Assembly (NCBI GenBank): GCA_963727035.1
Contig: CAVSEY010000002.1
Coordinates: 36,080-100,079, forward strand
Direction of reading: 5' to 3'
DNA length: 64,000 nucleotides
Source of the DNA: Rhodoblastus sp963727035
Lineage (GTDB): Bacteria > Pseudomonadota > Alphaproteobacteria > Rhizobiales > Beijerinckiaceae
Part shown: positions 27,874 through 38,049 of the stretch, piece by piece
Layout of the letters: each line of letters begins with the position of its first letter
How positions within the stretch are numbered: position 1 is the stretch's first letter
Position numbers and translations under genes: made by a program
The notes under the pieces: generated by a model
Databases searched by the model: none
What the model saw: only the letters and a program-made list of their open reading frames with translations
What the model was told of the DNA's origin: nothing

Positions 27874-29205
27874 ATGACCGAAGGCGAGATCACCATTTCC
27901 CGACGCGAGGCCGGCGAATTGCCCGGTTCGACGGAGATACACCCTCAGGAGAAGGGCGCAGGGCAGCCGCGCGGCCGGCGGCCGAAATTCGCCTGGATTG
28001 GCCTGATCCTGCTCGCCCTCGGTCTGGGGTGGGCCTGGGTCCATTATCACCGGCCGGCGACGGATGCGACGAGCGCGACCGGCAGTCGCAACGGCAAGAA
28101 TTCCGACATCGGCGGCAAGGCGCCGGTCGCCATCGGCGCCGCCGCCGCGCGCGACATCAATGTGACGATCGACGCGCTAGGCACGGTCACGCCGCTCACC
28201 ACCGTGACCGTGGTCAGCCAGATTTCCGGTTATCTCACGGAGGTCGCCTTCACCGAAGGCCAGCATGTCAAGAAGGGCGATTTCCTTGCCCAGATCGATC
28301 CCCGCCCCTACGAGGCGCTGAAAGCGCAATACGAGGGCCAGCTCGCCCGTGATCAGGGATTGGTCGATCAGGCCCAACTCGACGAGGCCCGCTACAATAC
28401 GCTGCTGAAGCAGAATTCGATCGCCGCCCAGACCGCGCAGGACCAGAAATTCATCGTCGCGCAAAATCAAGGCTCGGTGCGCGCCGATCAAGCCCAGATC
28501 GACGCCCAGACGCTCAACCTGACCTATGCTCATATCGTCTCGCCGCTCGACGGGCGGATCGGCCTGCGACTGGTGGACCCCGGCAATTATGTCCAGGCCG
28601 GGGCGGCGACGGGCCTGGCCGTCATCACCCAGATGCAGCCGATGTCGGTGATCTTCACCGTGCCCGAGGATTCCCTGGACGAAATCCTGCCGAAAATCCG
28701 CGCCGGCGAAAAACTCGTCGCGACCGTTTTTGACCGCGCCAATGTCAAGAAACTGGCCACGGGAACAGTGTCCGCGCTCGACAGCCAGATCGACACGACG
28801 ACCGGCATGATCAAATTGCGCGCCATTTTCGACAATGCCGACGAGGCGCTCTTCCCCAACCAGTTCGTCAACGTCCGGCTCACCGCCTATACGATCAAGG
28901 ACGCCCTCGCCGTCCCGCTCGCCGGCGTCCAGCATGGCGCGCCGGGCGATTACGCCTATGTGATCAAGGACGGCAAGGCCAGCGTCCATGTCGTCAAGCT
29001 CGGCAAGACCGACGGCGGCTATGTGCAGATCCTGTCCGGCCTCTCGGCGGGCGACCAGGTGGTGGTGGACGGCGCCGACCGCCTCCGCGAAGGCGCCGAG
29101 GTCCGCATCGTCACCAAAAAGGCCGGAGCCGCGAATGCTCAGGGCAAGGCGACGCAGGGCGATGGAACGCACGGCGGAAAGGGCGGCCATGCGGCGTCCC
29201 CGTAA
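27874..29205 (+). CDS. mdtA: RND efflux periplasmic adaptor (MdtA-like)
   Basis: 443 residues from ATG 27874. One N-terminal TM anchor (FAWIGLILLALGLGWAWVHY, about residues 39-58). A biotinyl-lipoyl-like half (GYLTEVAFTEGQHVKKGD), a coiled-coil hairpin (about 150-215), a second half-motif SPLDGRIGLRLVDPGNYV, a beta barrel and a membrane-proximal domain follow. A Gly/His-rich C-terminal tail ends the protein. It links the two inner-membrane pumps with the outer-membrane channel. Confidence 0.9.
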   Translation: MTEGEITISRREAGELPGSTEIHPQEKGAGQPRGRRPKFAWIGLILLALGLGWAWVHYHRPATDATSATGSRNGKNSDIGGKAPVAIGAAAARDINVTIDALGTVTPLTTVTVVSQISGYLTEVAFTEGQHVKKGDFLAQIDPRPYEALKAQYEGQLARDQGLVDQAQLDEARYNTLLKQNSIAAQTAQDQKFIVAQNQGSVRADQAQIDAQTLNLTYAHIVSPLDGRIGLRLVDPGNYVQAGAATGLAVITQMQPMSVIFTVPEDSLDEILPKIRAGEKLVATVFDRANVKKLATGTVSALDSQIDTTTGMIKLRAIFDNADEALFPNQFVNVRLTAYTIKDALAVPLAGVQHGAPGDYAYVIKDGKASVHVVKLGKTDGGYVQILSGLSAGDQVVVDGADRLREGAEVRIVTKKAGAANAQGKATQGDGTHGGKGGHAASP

Positions 29206-29241
29206 GGCGAGCGGCGCCCCTCGTCCTCGCGGCGCGCGCCC

Positions 29242-32200
29242 ATGAACGTGTCCGAGCCCTTCATTGTGCGGCCGGTGGCGACCTCCCTGCTGATGATCGC
29301 GCTGCTGCTGTCCGGCCTGATGGGCTATCGCCTGCTGCCGCTTTCGACTCTGCCGACGGTGGATTATCCCACCATCCAGGTCCAGACCTTCTACCCCGGC
29401 GCCAGCCCCGAGGTGATGACCTCCGCGGTGACCGCGCCGCTGGAGCGCCAGTTCGGTCAGATGCCGGGCCTGAGCGAAATGACGTCGGCCAGTTCCGCCG
29501 GCGCCTCGATCATCACGCTGCAATTCGGCCTGTCGCTTTCGCTCGACGTCGCCGAGCAGGAGGTCCAGGCGGCGATCAACGCCGCACAGAACCTTCTGCC
29601 GGCCGACCTTCCCGCGCCGCCGGTCTATTTCAAGGTCAATCCCGCCGACGCCCCGATCCTGACCCTGTCGGTGACCTCCAAAACCCTGCCGCTCACCCAG
29701 CTCGAGGATCTGAGCGAGACGCGGCTGGCGCAGAAGATCTCGCAACAGCCGGGCGTCGGCCTCGTCAGCGTGTCCGGCGGACAACGCCCCGCCGTGCGGG
29801 TTCAGCTCAACCCGGCGGCGCTCGCCGCCTATGGGCTGAACATCGACGATGTGCGGACCATCCTCGGCAACGCCAATGTGAACATCCCGAAGGGAAATTT
29901 CGACGGCCCGTCCCAGGCCTCGACCATCTCCGCCAACGACCAGATCACCTCCGCCGAAGGCTACGCCAACCAGATCATCGCTTTTCGCAATGGCGCGCCG
30001 GTGCGGCTGTCCGACGTCGCCAAGGTCGTGAGCGGGGCGGAAAACAGCAAGATCGCAGCCTGGGCCGGCGCGACGCCGGCGATCATCCTCAATGTCCAGC
30101 GCCAGCCCGGCGCCAATGTCATCGCCACCGTCAATTCCGTGCGCACTTTGCTGCCGGGCCTGCTCTCCGGCCTGCCGGCGGGGATGAATGTCGACGTGAT
30201 GTCCGACCGCACCGTGACCATTCGCGCCTCGGTCGCCGACGTGCAGTTCGAGCTGGCTCTCTCTGTCGTCCTCGTCGTCCTGGTGATCTTCGTCTTCCTG
30301 CGCACGCTGCCGGCGACGCTGATCCCCTCGCTTTCCGCGCCGCTATCGCTCATCGGCGCCTTCGGCGTGATGTATCTGCTGGGCTACAGCCTCGACAATC
30401 TCTCGCTGATGGCGCTGACCATCGCCACCGGATTCGTGGTCGACGACGCGATCGTGATGATCGAGAACATCACCCGCCACGTCGAGGTCGGCATGGATCC
30501 GATGGAGGCCGCGCTGCAAGGCTCGCGGGAGATCGGCTTCACCATCATTTCGCTCACCGTCTCGCTGATCGCGGTGCTGATCCCGCTGCTGTTCATGGGC
30601 GAGGTGGTGGGCCGGCTGTTCCATGAATTCGCCATGACGCTCGCGGTCACCATCGTCATTTCCGCCTTCATCTCGCTCACCCTCGTGCCGATGATGAGCG
30701 CGCGGCTGATCCGCCATCGCCCCGACAACGAGCGCAGCCGCTTCGACCTCGCCGCCGAAAGAATGTTCAACAGGATCATCGCGGCCTATTCAAAAGCGCT
30801 CGACGTGGTGCTGCGCCATCAGCCGCTGACGCTGTTCGTCGCGATCGCCACCCTGGCGCTGACCGCTTTTCTCTATGTCATCATCCCGAAAGGCTTTTTT
30901 CCGGTCCAGGACACCGGCGTCATCCAGGCCATGTCCGAGGGGCCGCAGGATGTCTCGTTCGAGGAAATGGTCCGCCTGCAGGGCGAACTGGCCGACGTTT
31001 TGCTCAAGGACAAGGACGTGGCTTCGATCGCCTCCTTCGTCGGCGTGGACGGCTCCAACCTGACCCTGAATTCCGGCCGCTTCCTGATCAATCTCAAGCC
31101 CCTCGGGCAGCGCGCGGACAATGTCGGCGCGGTCATCAGGCGCCTGGGCCGCGAGGTCTCGGGGATTCCGGGAATCAGGCTCTACATGCAGCCCTCGCAG
31201 GACCTGACGATCGACGCCTCGGTGACCAGGGCGCAATATAAATTCGTGCTGGAAAACGCCAATTCCAGCCAGTTCGCGGAATGGGCGCCGAAGCTGACCG
31301 AGCGGCTCGCCCAGGCGCCGGAGCTGACCGATGTCGCCAGCGACCTCCAGCAGAAAGGCTCCGCGCTCGACATCAATGTGGACCGCGCGACCGCCGCACG
31401 GTTCGGGATCACCATGGCGAGCGTGGACAATGCGCTCTACGACCTGTTCGGCCAGAGGATCATTTCGACCATCTATACCGAGTCGAACCAGTACCGGGTG
31501 ATCCTGGAGGGCGCGCCCTCGGTGCAGCAGTCGCTGAAAGGCCTGGACCAGATCTATCTGCCGTCGAACGCCTCGACCACCAACGGCCAGGTTCCGCTCT
31601 CGGCCATCGTCCATCTGCAGAAGCGCGACGGCCCGCTGGTGGTGACCCATTTCGCCCAGTTCCCGGCGACCACCATTTCCTTCAATCTGGCGCCCGGCGT
31701 CTCATTGGGCGAAGGCCTCGCCGCGATCGAGCGCGCCAGGGCCGACATCGGCCTGCCCGGTTCCTTCATTTTCGCCTACCAGGGCGCGGCGGCGGCGTTC
31801 CAGTCCTCGCTGACCAACGAACTGCTGCTGATCGCGGCGGCGGTCATGACGATGTATATCGTGCTGGGCGTGCTCTACGAGAGCTTCATCCATCCGGTCA
31901 CCATCCTCTCGACCCTGCCCTCGGCCAGCGTCGGCGCTCTGCTCACTTTGCTGCTGTTCGGCTACCAGCTCGACGTGATCGCGATCATCGGCGTGATCCT
32001 GCTGATCGGCATCGTCAAGAAGAACGCGATCATGATGATCGACTTCGCGCTCGAGGCCGAGCGCGTCGAAGGGCTCGGGCCGGTCGCGGCGATCCGGCAG
32101 GCCTGCCTCCTGCGCTTCCGCCCGATCCTGATGACCACTTTTGCCGCCATCCTCGGCGCCCTGCCGCTGATGCTGGGAACCGGCGTCGGCTCGGAACTGC

Positions 32201-32358
32201 GTCAGCCGCTCGGCTACGCCATCGTCGGCGGCCTGATCGTCAGCCAGGTCCTGACCCTGTTCACCACGCCGGTGATCTATCTCTATTTCGACCGCCTGGC
32301 CCGGCGCCTGCGCGGCAGCCCGGCCCCGGGCGAGGCGGAGCCGGAGCCGGCGGAATGA
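29242..32358 (+). CDS. mdtB: RND multidrug efflux pump subunit (MdtB/MuxB-like)
   Basis: 1038 residues, normal for HAE1-type RND pumps: 12 TM helices and two large periplasmic loops. The proton-relay Asp pair is in TM4 (GFVVDDAIVMIENI, about residues 400-413). It starts MNVSEPFIVRPVATSLLM and is followed by a second, different RND pump, the two-pump arrangement of MdtBC/MuxBC heterotrimers. The 112-bp gap to the next gene contains small hairpins but no other gene. Confidence 0.92.
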   Translation: MNVSEPFIVRPVATSLLMIALLLSGLMGYRLLPLSTLPTVDYPTIQVQTFYPGASPEVMTSAVTAPLERQFGQMPGLSEMTSASSAGASIITLQFGLSLSLDVAEQEVQAAINAAQNLLPADLPAPPVYFKVNPADAPILTLSVTSKTLPLTQLEDLSETRLAQKISQQPGVGLVSVSGGQRPAVRVQLNPAALAAYGLNIDDVRTILGNANVNIPKGNFDGPSQASTISANDQITSAEGYANQIIAFRNGAPVRLSDVAKVVSGAENSKIAAWAGATPAIILNVQRQPGANVIATVNSVRTLLPGLLSGLPAGMNVDVMSDRTVTIRASVADVQFELALSVVLVVLVIFVFLRTLPATLIPSLSAPLSLIGAFGVMYLLGYSLDNLSLMALTIATGFVVDDAIVMIENITRHVEVGMDPMEAALQGSREIGFTIISLTVSLIAVLIPLLFMGEVVGRLFHEFAMTLAVTIVISAFISLTLVPMMSARLIRHRPDNERSRFDLAAERMFNRIIAAYSKALDVVLRHQPLTLFVAIATLALTAFLYVIIPKGFFPVQDTGVIQAMSEGPQDVSFEEMVRLQGELADVLLKDKDVASIASFVGVDGSNLTLNSGRFLINLKPLGQRADNVGAVIRRLGREVSGIPGIRLYMQPSQDLTIDASVTRAQYKFVLENANSSQFAEWAPKLTERLAQAPELTDVASDLQQKGSALDINVDRATAARFGITMASVDNALYDLFGQRIISTIYTESNQYRVILEGAPSVQQSLKGLDQIYLPSNASTTNGQVPLSAIVHLQKRDGPLVVTHFAQFPATTISFNLAPGVSLGEGLAAIERARADIGLPGSFIFAYQGAAAAFQSSLTNELLLIAAAVMTMYIVLGVLYESFIHPVTILSTLPSASVGALLTLLLFGYQLDVIAIIGVILLIGIVKKNAIMMIDFALEAERVEGLGPVAAIRQACLLRFRPILMTTFAAILGALPLMLGTGVGSELRQPLGYAIVGGLIVSQVLTLFTTPVIYLYFDRLARRLRGSPAPGEAEPEPAE

Positions 32359-32470
32359 GGCGGCTTTCGCATGATCGCTTCGCGATCCGCGAAAACGGAT
32401 CGCGCGGAAATTCCTCTCGCGCAGGGCGGATCGCCGCGCCAGCGGAATGCGTTTTCGAACAGGAAAGCGC

Positions 32471-35400
32471 ATGAATATTTCCGCGCCCTTCATCCGCCGG
32501 CCCGTCGCGACCGCCCTGCTGACTTTGGGAGTCGCGCTTTCCGGCGCGCTGGCCTTTTTCCAGTTGCCGGTCGCGCCGCTGCCCGATGTCCAGGTCCCCT
32601 TCGTCACAGTAAGCGCCATGCTGCCGGGCGCGAGCCCGGAAACCGTGGCCACCAGCGTCGCCCAGCCGCTCGAACGCCATCTCGGCCAGATCGCCGACGT
32701 GACCGACATGACCTCGACGTCGAGCCTCGGCCAGACCCAGATCGTCATGCAGTTCGGCTTGAGCCGCGACATCGACGGCGCCGCCCGCGACGTTCAGGCG
32801 GCGATCAACGCCGCCCGCGCCGACCTGCCGACGGCCCTGCGCCAGAACCCGTCCTACCGCAAGGTCAATCCGGCCGAGGCCCCGGTGCTGATTCTCAGCC
32901 TGACCTCGAAAACTCTGACGCGCGGGCAACTTTACGACGCGGCCAGCAATGTGCTGCAACAGCGCATTTCCCAGCTCCCGGGCGTGGGACAGGTCATCAT
33001 CGGCGGCGCGGCCATGCCCGCCGTGCGGGTGGAGCTGAACCCGCAGGCCCTGTTCAATTACGGCATCGGCCTCGAGGACGTGCGCGCGGCGCTCGCCTCC
33101 GCCAACGCCAATGCGCCCAAGGGCGCGATCGAGCAGGACCCCCGCCATTTCCAGATCTACACCAACGACCAGGCCTCGCACGCCGCCGACTACAAGCCGC
33201 TGGTGATCGCCTACCGTAACGGCGCGCCAGTGCGCCTGTCGGACGTAGCCAAGGTCGAGGATTCGGTCGAGGATCTGCGCAACGCCGCTTTCGCCGACGG
33301 GATTCCGGCGGTTCTGGCGATCCTCTATCCCGAGCCGGGCGCCAATATCATCCAGACCGTGGACGCGGTGAATGCGGAATTGCCCTATCTGCAGGCCGCG
33401 CTCCAGGGCGACATCAAGCTCAGGACCGTCATCGACCGGTCGGTCTCGATCCGCGCCTCGCTTCGTGACACCGAAATCACCCTGATGATCGCCGTCACGC
33501 TGGTGACGATGGTGGTCTTCTTCTTCCTCGGCAATGCGCGCGCGACGCTTGCGCCCGGCATCGCAGTGGTGGTGTCGATCGTCGGCACTTTCGGCGCCAT
33601 GTATCTGCTCGGCTTCAGCCTCAACCTGCTGTCGCTGATGGCCCTGACCATTTCGACCGGCTTCGTCGTGGACGACGCCATCGTCGTGGTCGAAAATATC
33701 GAACGCTATCTCGAAGCCGGCATGAGCGGTGAGGAAGCCGCGCTGCGCGGCGCCAAGGAGGTCGGCTTCACCGTCATCTCGATCACCATGTCCCTGATCG
33801 CGGTCTTCGCCCCGATCCTGTTCATGGGCGGATTGATCGGCCGTTTTTTCCGCGAATTCTCGGTGACCATGGCGGTCGCGATCCTGATCTCCATGGTCAT
33901 TTCGCTGACCACCACGCCCATGCTCTCCGCCCTTTTCATGCGCCGGAGCCATGGCGTGAAGCGCCTGCATCTGCTGGAGGAAACGTTCAACCGCATCCAG
34001 GCGGCCTATGGCCGCGCCCTGACCCACGCCCTGCGCCATCCGCTGCTGACGATCAGCACGCTTCCGGCCAGCTTCTTCCTGATTTTCCTTCTCTTCGGCG
34101 CCTTCCCCTCGCTCTACAAAGGCGTTCCCAAGGGCCTGTTCCCCCCGGAGGACACCGGCAGGATGATGGGCACTCTGGAGGGCGACCAGAGCATTTCCTT
34201 CCAGAGCATGAAGACAAAGCTCACGGAAATGCTCGGCATCGTCCAGGCCGATCCGGCGGTCCAGACGGTGGTCGGCTTCACCGGCGCGACCGGCGGCCCG
34301 GGCGCGGCGGTCAATACCGCGCGCGTCTTCGCGGGGTTGAAGCCGCTTTCGCAACGCGATGTCAGCGTGGACCAGGTGATCGCCCGGCTGCGCGGCAAGC
34401 TCTCCCATGTGCCGGGCGGGCGCCTCTATTTCCAGGCTTTTTCCGATTATAAATTCACCGGCCGCCAGTCGTCGTCGCAATATCAATATACGCTTTTTTC
34501 CGACGACACCGCCCAGCTTTACGTCTGGGCGCAGAAGCTCACCGACGCCTTGATCCGGCGCGGCCGGCTCAAGGATGTCGTTTCCGACCAGAAGATCAAG
34601 GCGCTGGAAACCAATCTGGTCATCGACCGCGACGCCGCCGCGCGTTTCGGCCTCACCGAGGCGATGATCGACAATACCATCTATGACGCCTTCGGCCAGC
34701 GTCAGGTCTCGATCATCTTTTCCAACATCAACCAATATCACGTCGTGATGGAGATCGATCCGAGCTACACCCAGAACCCCTCCATGCTCGACCAGATCTA
34801 CGTCTCCACCGCCGGCGGCGCCCCCAACGCCGTCGCCTTGTCGAACTTGCCGGCGGGCGCGGTGACCAGGAAGGCTTCGCCGGGCGCCAGCGTGACCGCA
34901 GCCGCGGGCTCGGCGAGCCTGGATTCCGCGCGCAACGCCACCACCAATGCGCTGGCGGCCTCGGGCGCCAGCTCGGCTTCGGCCGGCGCGGCGGTCAGCA
35001 CGATCAAGGAGACGATGATCCCGCTTTCGGCGGTGAGCCATTACCGCCGCGCCAATACGGCGCTGGCGATCAATCACGAAGGCTCCTTCGTGACGACGAC
35101 GATTTCCTTCAATCTCGATCCCAAGGACTCGCTCAACGACGGGCTCGCCGAGATTCACGCGGCGGAAGCCGAGATCAACATGCCGGCCAGCGTGCGCGGC
35201 GCCGCCTCGGGCGCGGCCCTGCTCTTCATCGGCTCGGCCTCGGCCTTTCCGCTGCTGGTGCTGGCCGCCATATTGTCGATGTATATCGTGCTGGGCATTC
35301 TCTACGAGAGCCTGATCCACCCGATCACCATTCTCTCGACCCTGCCCTCGGCGGGCGTCGGCGCCCTGCTGAGCCTCGCGATTTTCAACATCGAACTCGA

Positions 35401-35797
35401 CCTCATTTCCGGCATCGGGGTGATCCTGCTGATCGGCCTGGTCAAGAAAAACGCCATCCTGCTGGTGGATTTCGCGATCAATGCGAAACGAACGCGCGGC
35501 GCCAGCTCGCGCGACGCGATCTTCGAGGCCTGCCTGCTGCGCCTGCGCCCGATCCTGATGACGACCGTCGCCGCCATGCTCGGCGCCATGCCCCTGGCCT
35601 TGTCCTTCGGCGAGGGCGGCGAAATGCGCCGTCCGCTCGGCGTGTCGATCATCGGCGGCCTGATCGTCAGCCAGTTGCTGACCCTGTTCACCACGCCGGT
35701 CGTCTATCTCTATCTCGACCGTTTCAGCCTCTGGCTGAAGGCCCGACGCGCCGCCTGGCTGCGCCGCCGTTCCGCGCCGGCCGCAGAAAATATCTGA
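32471..35797 (+). CDS. mdtC: RND multidrug efflux pump subunit (MdtC/MuxC-like) with a docking-domain insertion
   Basis: 1108 residues from ATG 32471, about 70 longer than the neighbour. The Asp pair is in GFVVDDAIVVVENI. The extra length is an Ala/Ser/Gly-rich, low-complexity insert at about residues 780-850 (around GAVTRKASPGASV), placed in the second periplasmic loop near the docking region. The rest is a standard RND pump. It presumably forms a mixed trimer with the preceding pump. Confidence 0.9.
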   Translation: MNISAPFIRRPVATALLTLGVALSGALAFFQLPVAPLPDVQVPFVTVSAMLPGASPETVATSVAQPLERHLGQIADVTDMTSTSSLGQTQIVMQFGLSRDIDGAARDVQAAINAARADLPTALRQNPSYRKVNPAEAPVLILSLTSKTLTRGQLYDAASNVLQQRISQLPGVGQVIIGGAAMPAVRVELNPQALFNYGIGLEDVRAALASANANAPKGAIEQDPRHFQIYTNDQASHAADYKPLVIAYRNGAPVRLSDVAKVEDSVEDLRNAAFADGIPAVLAILYPEPGANIIQTVDAVNAELPYLQAALQGDIKLRTVIDRSVSIRASLRDTEITLMIAVTLVTMVVFFFLGNARATLAPGIAVVVSIVGTFGAMYLLGFSLNLLSLMALTISTGFVVDDAIVVVENIERYLEAGMSGEEAALRGAKEVGFTVISITMSLIAVFAPILFMGGLIGRFFREFSVTMAVAILISMVISLTTTPMLSALFMRRSHGVKRLHLLEETFNRIQAAYGRALTHALRHPLLTISTLPASFFLIFLLFGAFPSLYKGVPKGLFPPEDTGRMMGTLEGDQSISFQSMKTKLTEMLGIVQADPAVQTVVGFTGATGGPGAAVNTARVFAGLKPLSQRDVSVDQVIARLRGKLSHVPGGRLYFQAFSDYKFTGRQSSSQYQYTLFSDDTAQLYVWAQKLTDALIRRGRLKDVVSDQKIKALETNLVIDRDAAARFGLTEAMIDNTIYDAFGQRQVSIIFSNINQYHVVMEIDPSYTQNPSMLDQIYVSTAGGAPNAVALSNLPAGAVTRKASPGASVTAAAGSASLDSARNATTNALAASGASSASAGAAVSTIKETMIPLSAVSHYRRANTALAINHEGSFVTTTISFNLDPKDSLNDGLAEIHAAEAEINMPASVRGAASGAALLFIGSASAFPLLVLAAILSMYIVLGILYESLIHPITILSTLPSAGVGALLSLAIFNIELDLISGIGVILLIGLVKKNAILLVDFAINAKRTRGASSRDAIFEACLLRLRPILMTTVAAMLGAMPLALSFGEGGEMRRPLGVSIIGGLIVSQLLTLFTTPVVYLYLDRFSLWLKARRAAWLRRRSAPAAENI

Positions 35798-35998
35798 CCC
35801 AACCCCTTGCGCCTAAAAAAACATTCTCCCATTTCAGATAGTTGACCCCTGCCTCGCGAGGCTGCGTGGGTCGGCGTCGGCAATGGGCGCCCGAAACGAT
35901 GAGTTTCCGCACGCGCGCCCTTGCAAAAAATCATTTGCGCCGAGCGAAGCCATGACGCCAATCTACGAGCTCAAAATTGAGGCGCCGGAGGAATCCGC

Positions 35999-36487
35999 AT
36001 GTCCGTTCACGTCGCCTGGGACGAGGAACTCGCCCGCGAGCTGATCGACGAAGGCTCCGGGCTTGAAGGCGCGATGCTGCCGATCCTGCACGCGTTGCAG
36101 GGAAAATTCGGCTATGTGGACGCCCGCGCCGTCGCCCTGATCGCCAAGGCCCTGAATGTCTCGCGCGCCGAAGTGTTCGGGACCATTTCCTTCTATCACG
36201 ACTTCAAGCGCCAGCCGCCGATGGGCGGAACCATCAAGTTATGCCGCGCCGAGGCCTGCCAGGCGCGCGGCGCCGAAAGCCTCGCCACCCATCTGGAAAA
36301 GGCCCATGGCGTGAAGATCGACGGCGGCTACAGCGATGGCGTCAGCGTCGAGACGGTCTATTGCCTCGGCAATTGCGCCCTCGGCCCCAACGCCTTGCAC
36401 GACGGCGAGATTTTCGGCCGGCTCGACGCGCAAGGCCTCGACGATCTCTACGCCAGCGTCGCACGCAAGGCGGGAGAGCGGCCATGA
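35999..36487 (+). CDS. fdsG: NAD-dependent formate dehydrogenase gamma subunit
   Basis: 162 residues behind a strong GGAGG site. NuoE-like thioredoxin-fold [2Fe-2S] protein: Cys ligands in KLCRAEACQ and VYCLGNCALGP; FGTISFYHDF is the family block. It is the first gene of a cytoplasmic NAD+-reducing, molybdenum-containing formate dehydrogenase (fdsGBA-fdhD-fdsD) and passes electrons to the flavin subunit FdsB. The stop overlaps the fdsB start by 4 bp. Confidence 0.95.
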   Translation: MSVHVAWDEELARELIDEGSGLEGAMLPILHALQGKFGYVDARAVALIAKALNVSRAEVFGTISFYHDFKRQPPMGGTIKLCRAEACQARGAESLATHLEKAHGVKIDGGYSDGVSVETVYCLGNCALGPNALHDGEIFGRLDAQGLDDLYASVARKAGERP

Positions 36488-38040
36488 CGACCCGCGTTTT
36501 CGTTCCCTGCGACGCCGCCGCCCTCTCGGTCGGCGCCAATTCCGTCGCTGAGGCCCTCGCGCGCGGGGCGCAAGCGCGCGGCGAAACGATCGAGATCGTG
36601 CGCAACGGCTCGCGCGGCATGTTCTGGCTGGAGCCCCTGGTCGAGGTCGAGATTTCCGGGCGCCGGATCGCCTATGGCCCGGTCGCGGCGCGCGACGTTC
36701 CGTCTCTGCTCGACGCCGGACTCCTGAAGGGCGGCGACCACGCCCTGCGCCTCGGCCCGACCGAGGAGCTCGACTGGATGAAGCGCCAGCAGCGCCTGAC
36801 TTTTGCGCGCATTGGCGTCATCGATCCGTTGTCGCTGAGCGAATATTGCGCCCGCGACGGGCTCAAGGGACTGCAAAAGGCGCTGGCGCTGTCGCCGGCC
36901 GCAGTGGTCGATCAGGTGCTGCAATCGGGCCTGCGCGGGCGCGGCGGCGCCGGCTTCCCGGCCGGCGTCAAGTGGAAAACGGTGATGGGCGCGCAGGCCG
37001 AGCGCAAATATGTGGTGTGCAACGCCGACGAAGGCGACAGCGGCACTTTCGCCGACCGCATGGTCATGGAGGGCGATCCCTTCATGCTGATCGAAGGCAT
37101 GGCTATCGCCGCTTACGCCGTCGGCGCGAGCAAGGGTTATATCTATCTGCGCTCCGAATATCCCCACGCCGCGCGTACCTTGGAAAACGCCGTCCGCCTC
37201 GCCGAAGAAGCGGGCTGGATCGGCAAGGACGCCTTCGGGCGCGAAAAACCCTTCCAGCTCGAACTGCGGATCGGCGCCGGGGCCTATATCTGCGGCGAGG
37301 AGACCTCGCTGCTCGACAGCCTTGAAGGCAAGCGCGGCCTGGTGCGCGCCAAGCCGCCGCTCCCGGCCCTTTCCGGCCTGTTCGGCAAGCCGACGCTGAT
37401 CAACAATGTCCTGACCCTTGCCGCCGTGCCCTATATTCTCACCGAGGGCGGCAAAGCCTATGCCGATTACGGCATGGGCCGTTCGCGCGGCACGCTGCCA
37501 ATTCAGCTCGGCGGCAATATCCTGCGCGGCGGACTGATCGAACGCGCTTTCGGCGTGAGTTTGCGCGAAATCATCGAGGATTTCGGCGGCGGCACGGCGA
37601 GCGGACGTCCGATCCGCGCGGTTCAGGTTGGCGGCCCGCTCGGCGCCTATTTGAGCGAGAAGGAACTCGATCTGCCGCTCGATTACGAAACGCTCGCCGC
37701 CAATCGCGCCATGCTGGGCCATGGCGGAATCGTCGTCTTCGACGACAATGTGGACATGGCGAAAATGGCCCGTTTCGCCTTCCATTTCTGTGCGGCCGAG
37801 AGCTGCGGCAAGTGCACGCCCTGCCGCATCGGGGCGGTGCGCGGCAAAGAGACGATGGAAAAGATCATCGCCGGCCACAATATCGAGGCCAATCTCGCGC
37901 TCGTGCGCGATCTTTGCGAGGTCATGACCGACGGCTCGCTCTGCGCCCACGGCGGCCTCACCCCCATGCCCGTGCTGTCTGCGATCGACCGCTTCCCCGA
38001 GGATTTCGTCGCCGCCGCGCGCAGGACCGCCGCCGAATAG
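36484..38040 (+). CDS. fdsB: NAD-dependent formate dehydrogenase beta (flavin, NAD-binding) subunit
   Basis: 518 residues from ATG 36484. An N-terminal thioredoxin-like domain (about 1-120) is fused to a NuoF-like domain. FMN/NADH-binding motifs are GLRGRGGAGFPAGVKW, NADEGDSGTFADR and ICGEETSLLDSLEGKRG. A [4Fe-4S] site is at SCGKCTPCRIG plus a later Cys in GSLCAHGG. It reduces NAD+ with electrons from formate delivered by FdsA and FdsG. Confidence 0.95.
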   Translation: MTTRVFVPCDAAALSVGANSVAEALARGAQARGETIEIVRNGSRGMFWLEPLVEVEISGRRIAYGPVAARDVPSLLDAGLLKGGDHALRLGPTEELDWMKRQQRLTFARIGVIDPLSLSEYCARDGLKGLQKALALSPAAVVDQVLQSGLRGRGGAGFPAGVKWKTVMGAQAERKYVVCNADEGDSGTFADRMVMEGDPFMLIEGMAIAAYAVGASKGYIYLRSEYPHAARTLENAVRLAEEAGWIGKDAFGREKPFQLELRIGAGAYICGEETSLLDSLEGKRGLVRAKPPLPALSGLFGKPTLINNVLTLAAVPYILTEGGKAYADYGMGRSRGTLPIQLGGNILRGGLIERAFGVSLREIIEDFGGGTASGRPIRAVQVGGPLGAYLSEKELDLPLDYETLAANRAMLGHGGIVVFDDNVDMAKMARFAFHFCAAESCGKCTPCRIGAVRGKETMEKIIAGHNIEANLALVRDLCEVMTDGSLCAHGGLTPMPVLSAIDRFPEDFVAAARRTAAE

Positions 38041-38049
38041 GAGCTCGCC

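Noticed and set aside
32261..35320. 1019-codon minus-strand frame across the second RND pump
   Set aside because: Complementary shadow of a clear RND pump gene; His/Arg/Gly/Asp-rich nonsense composition.
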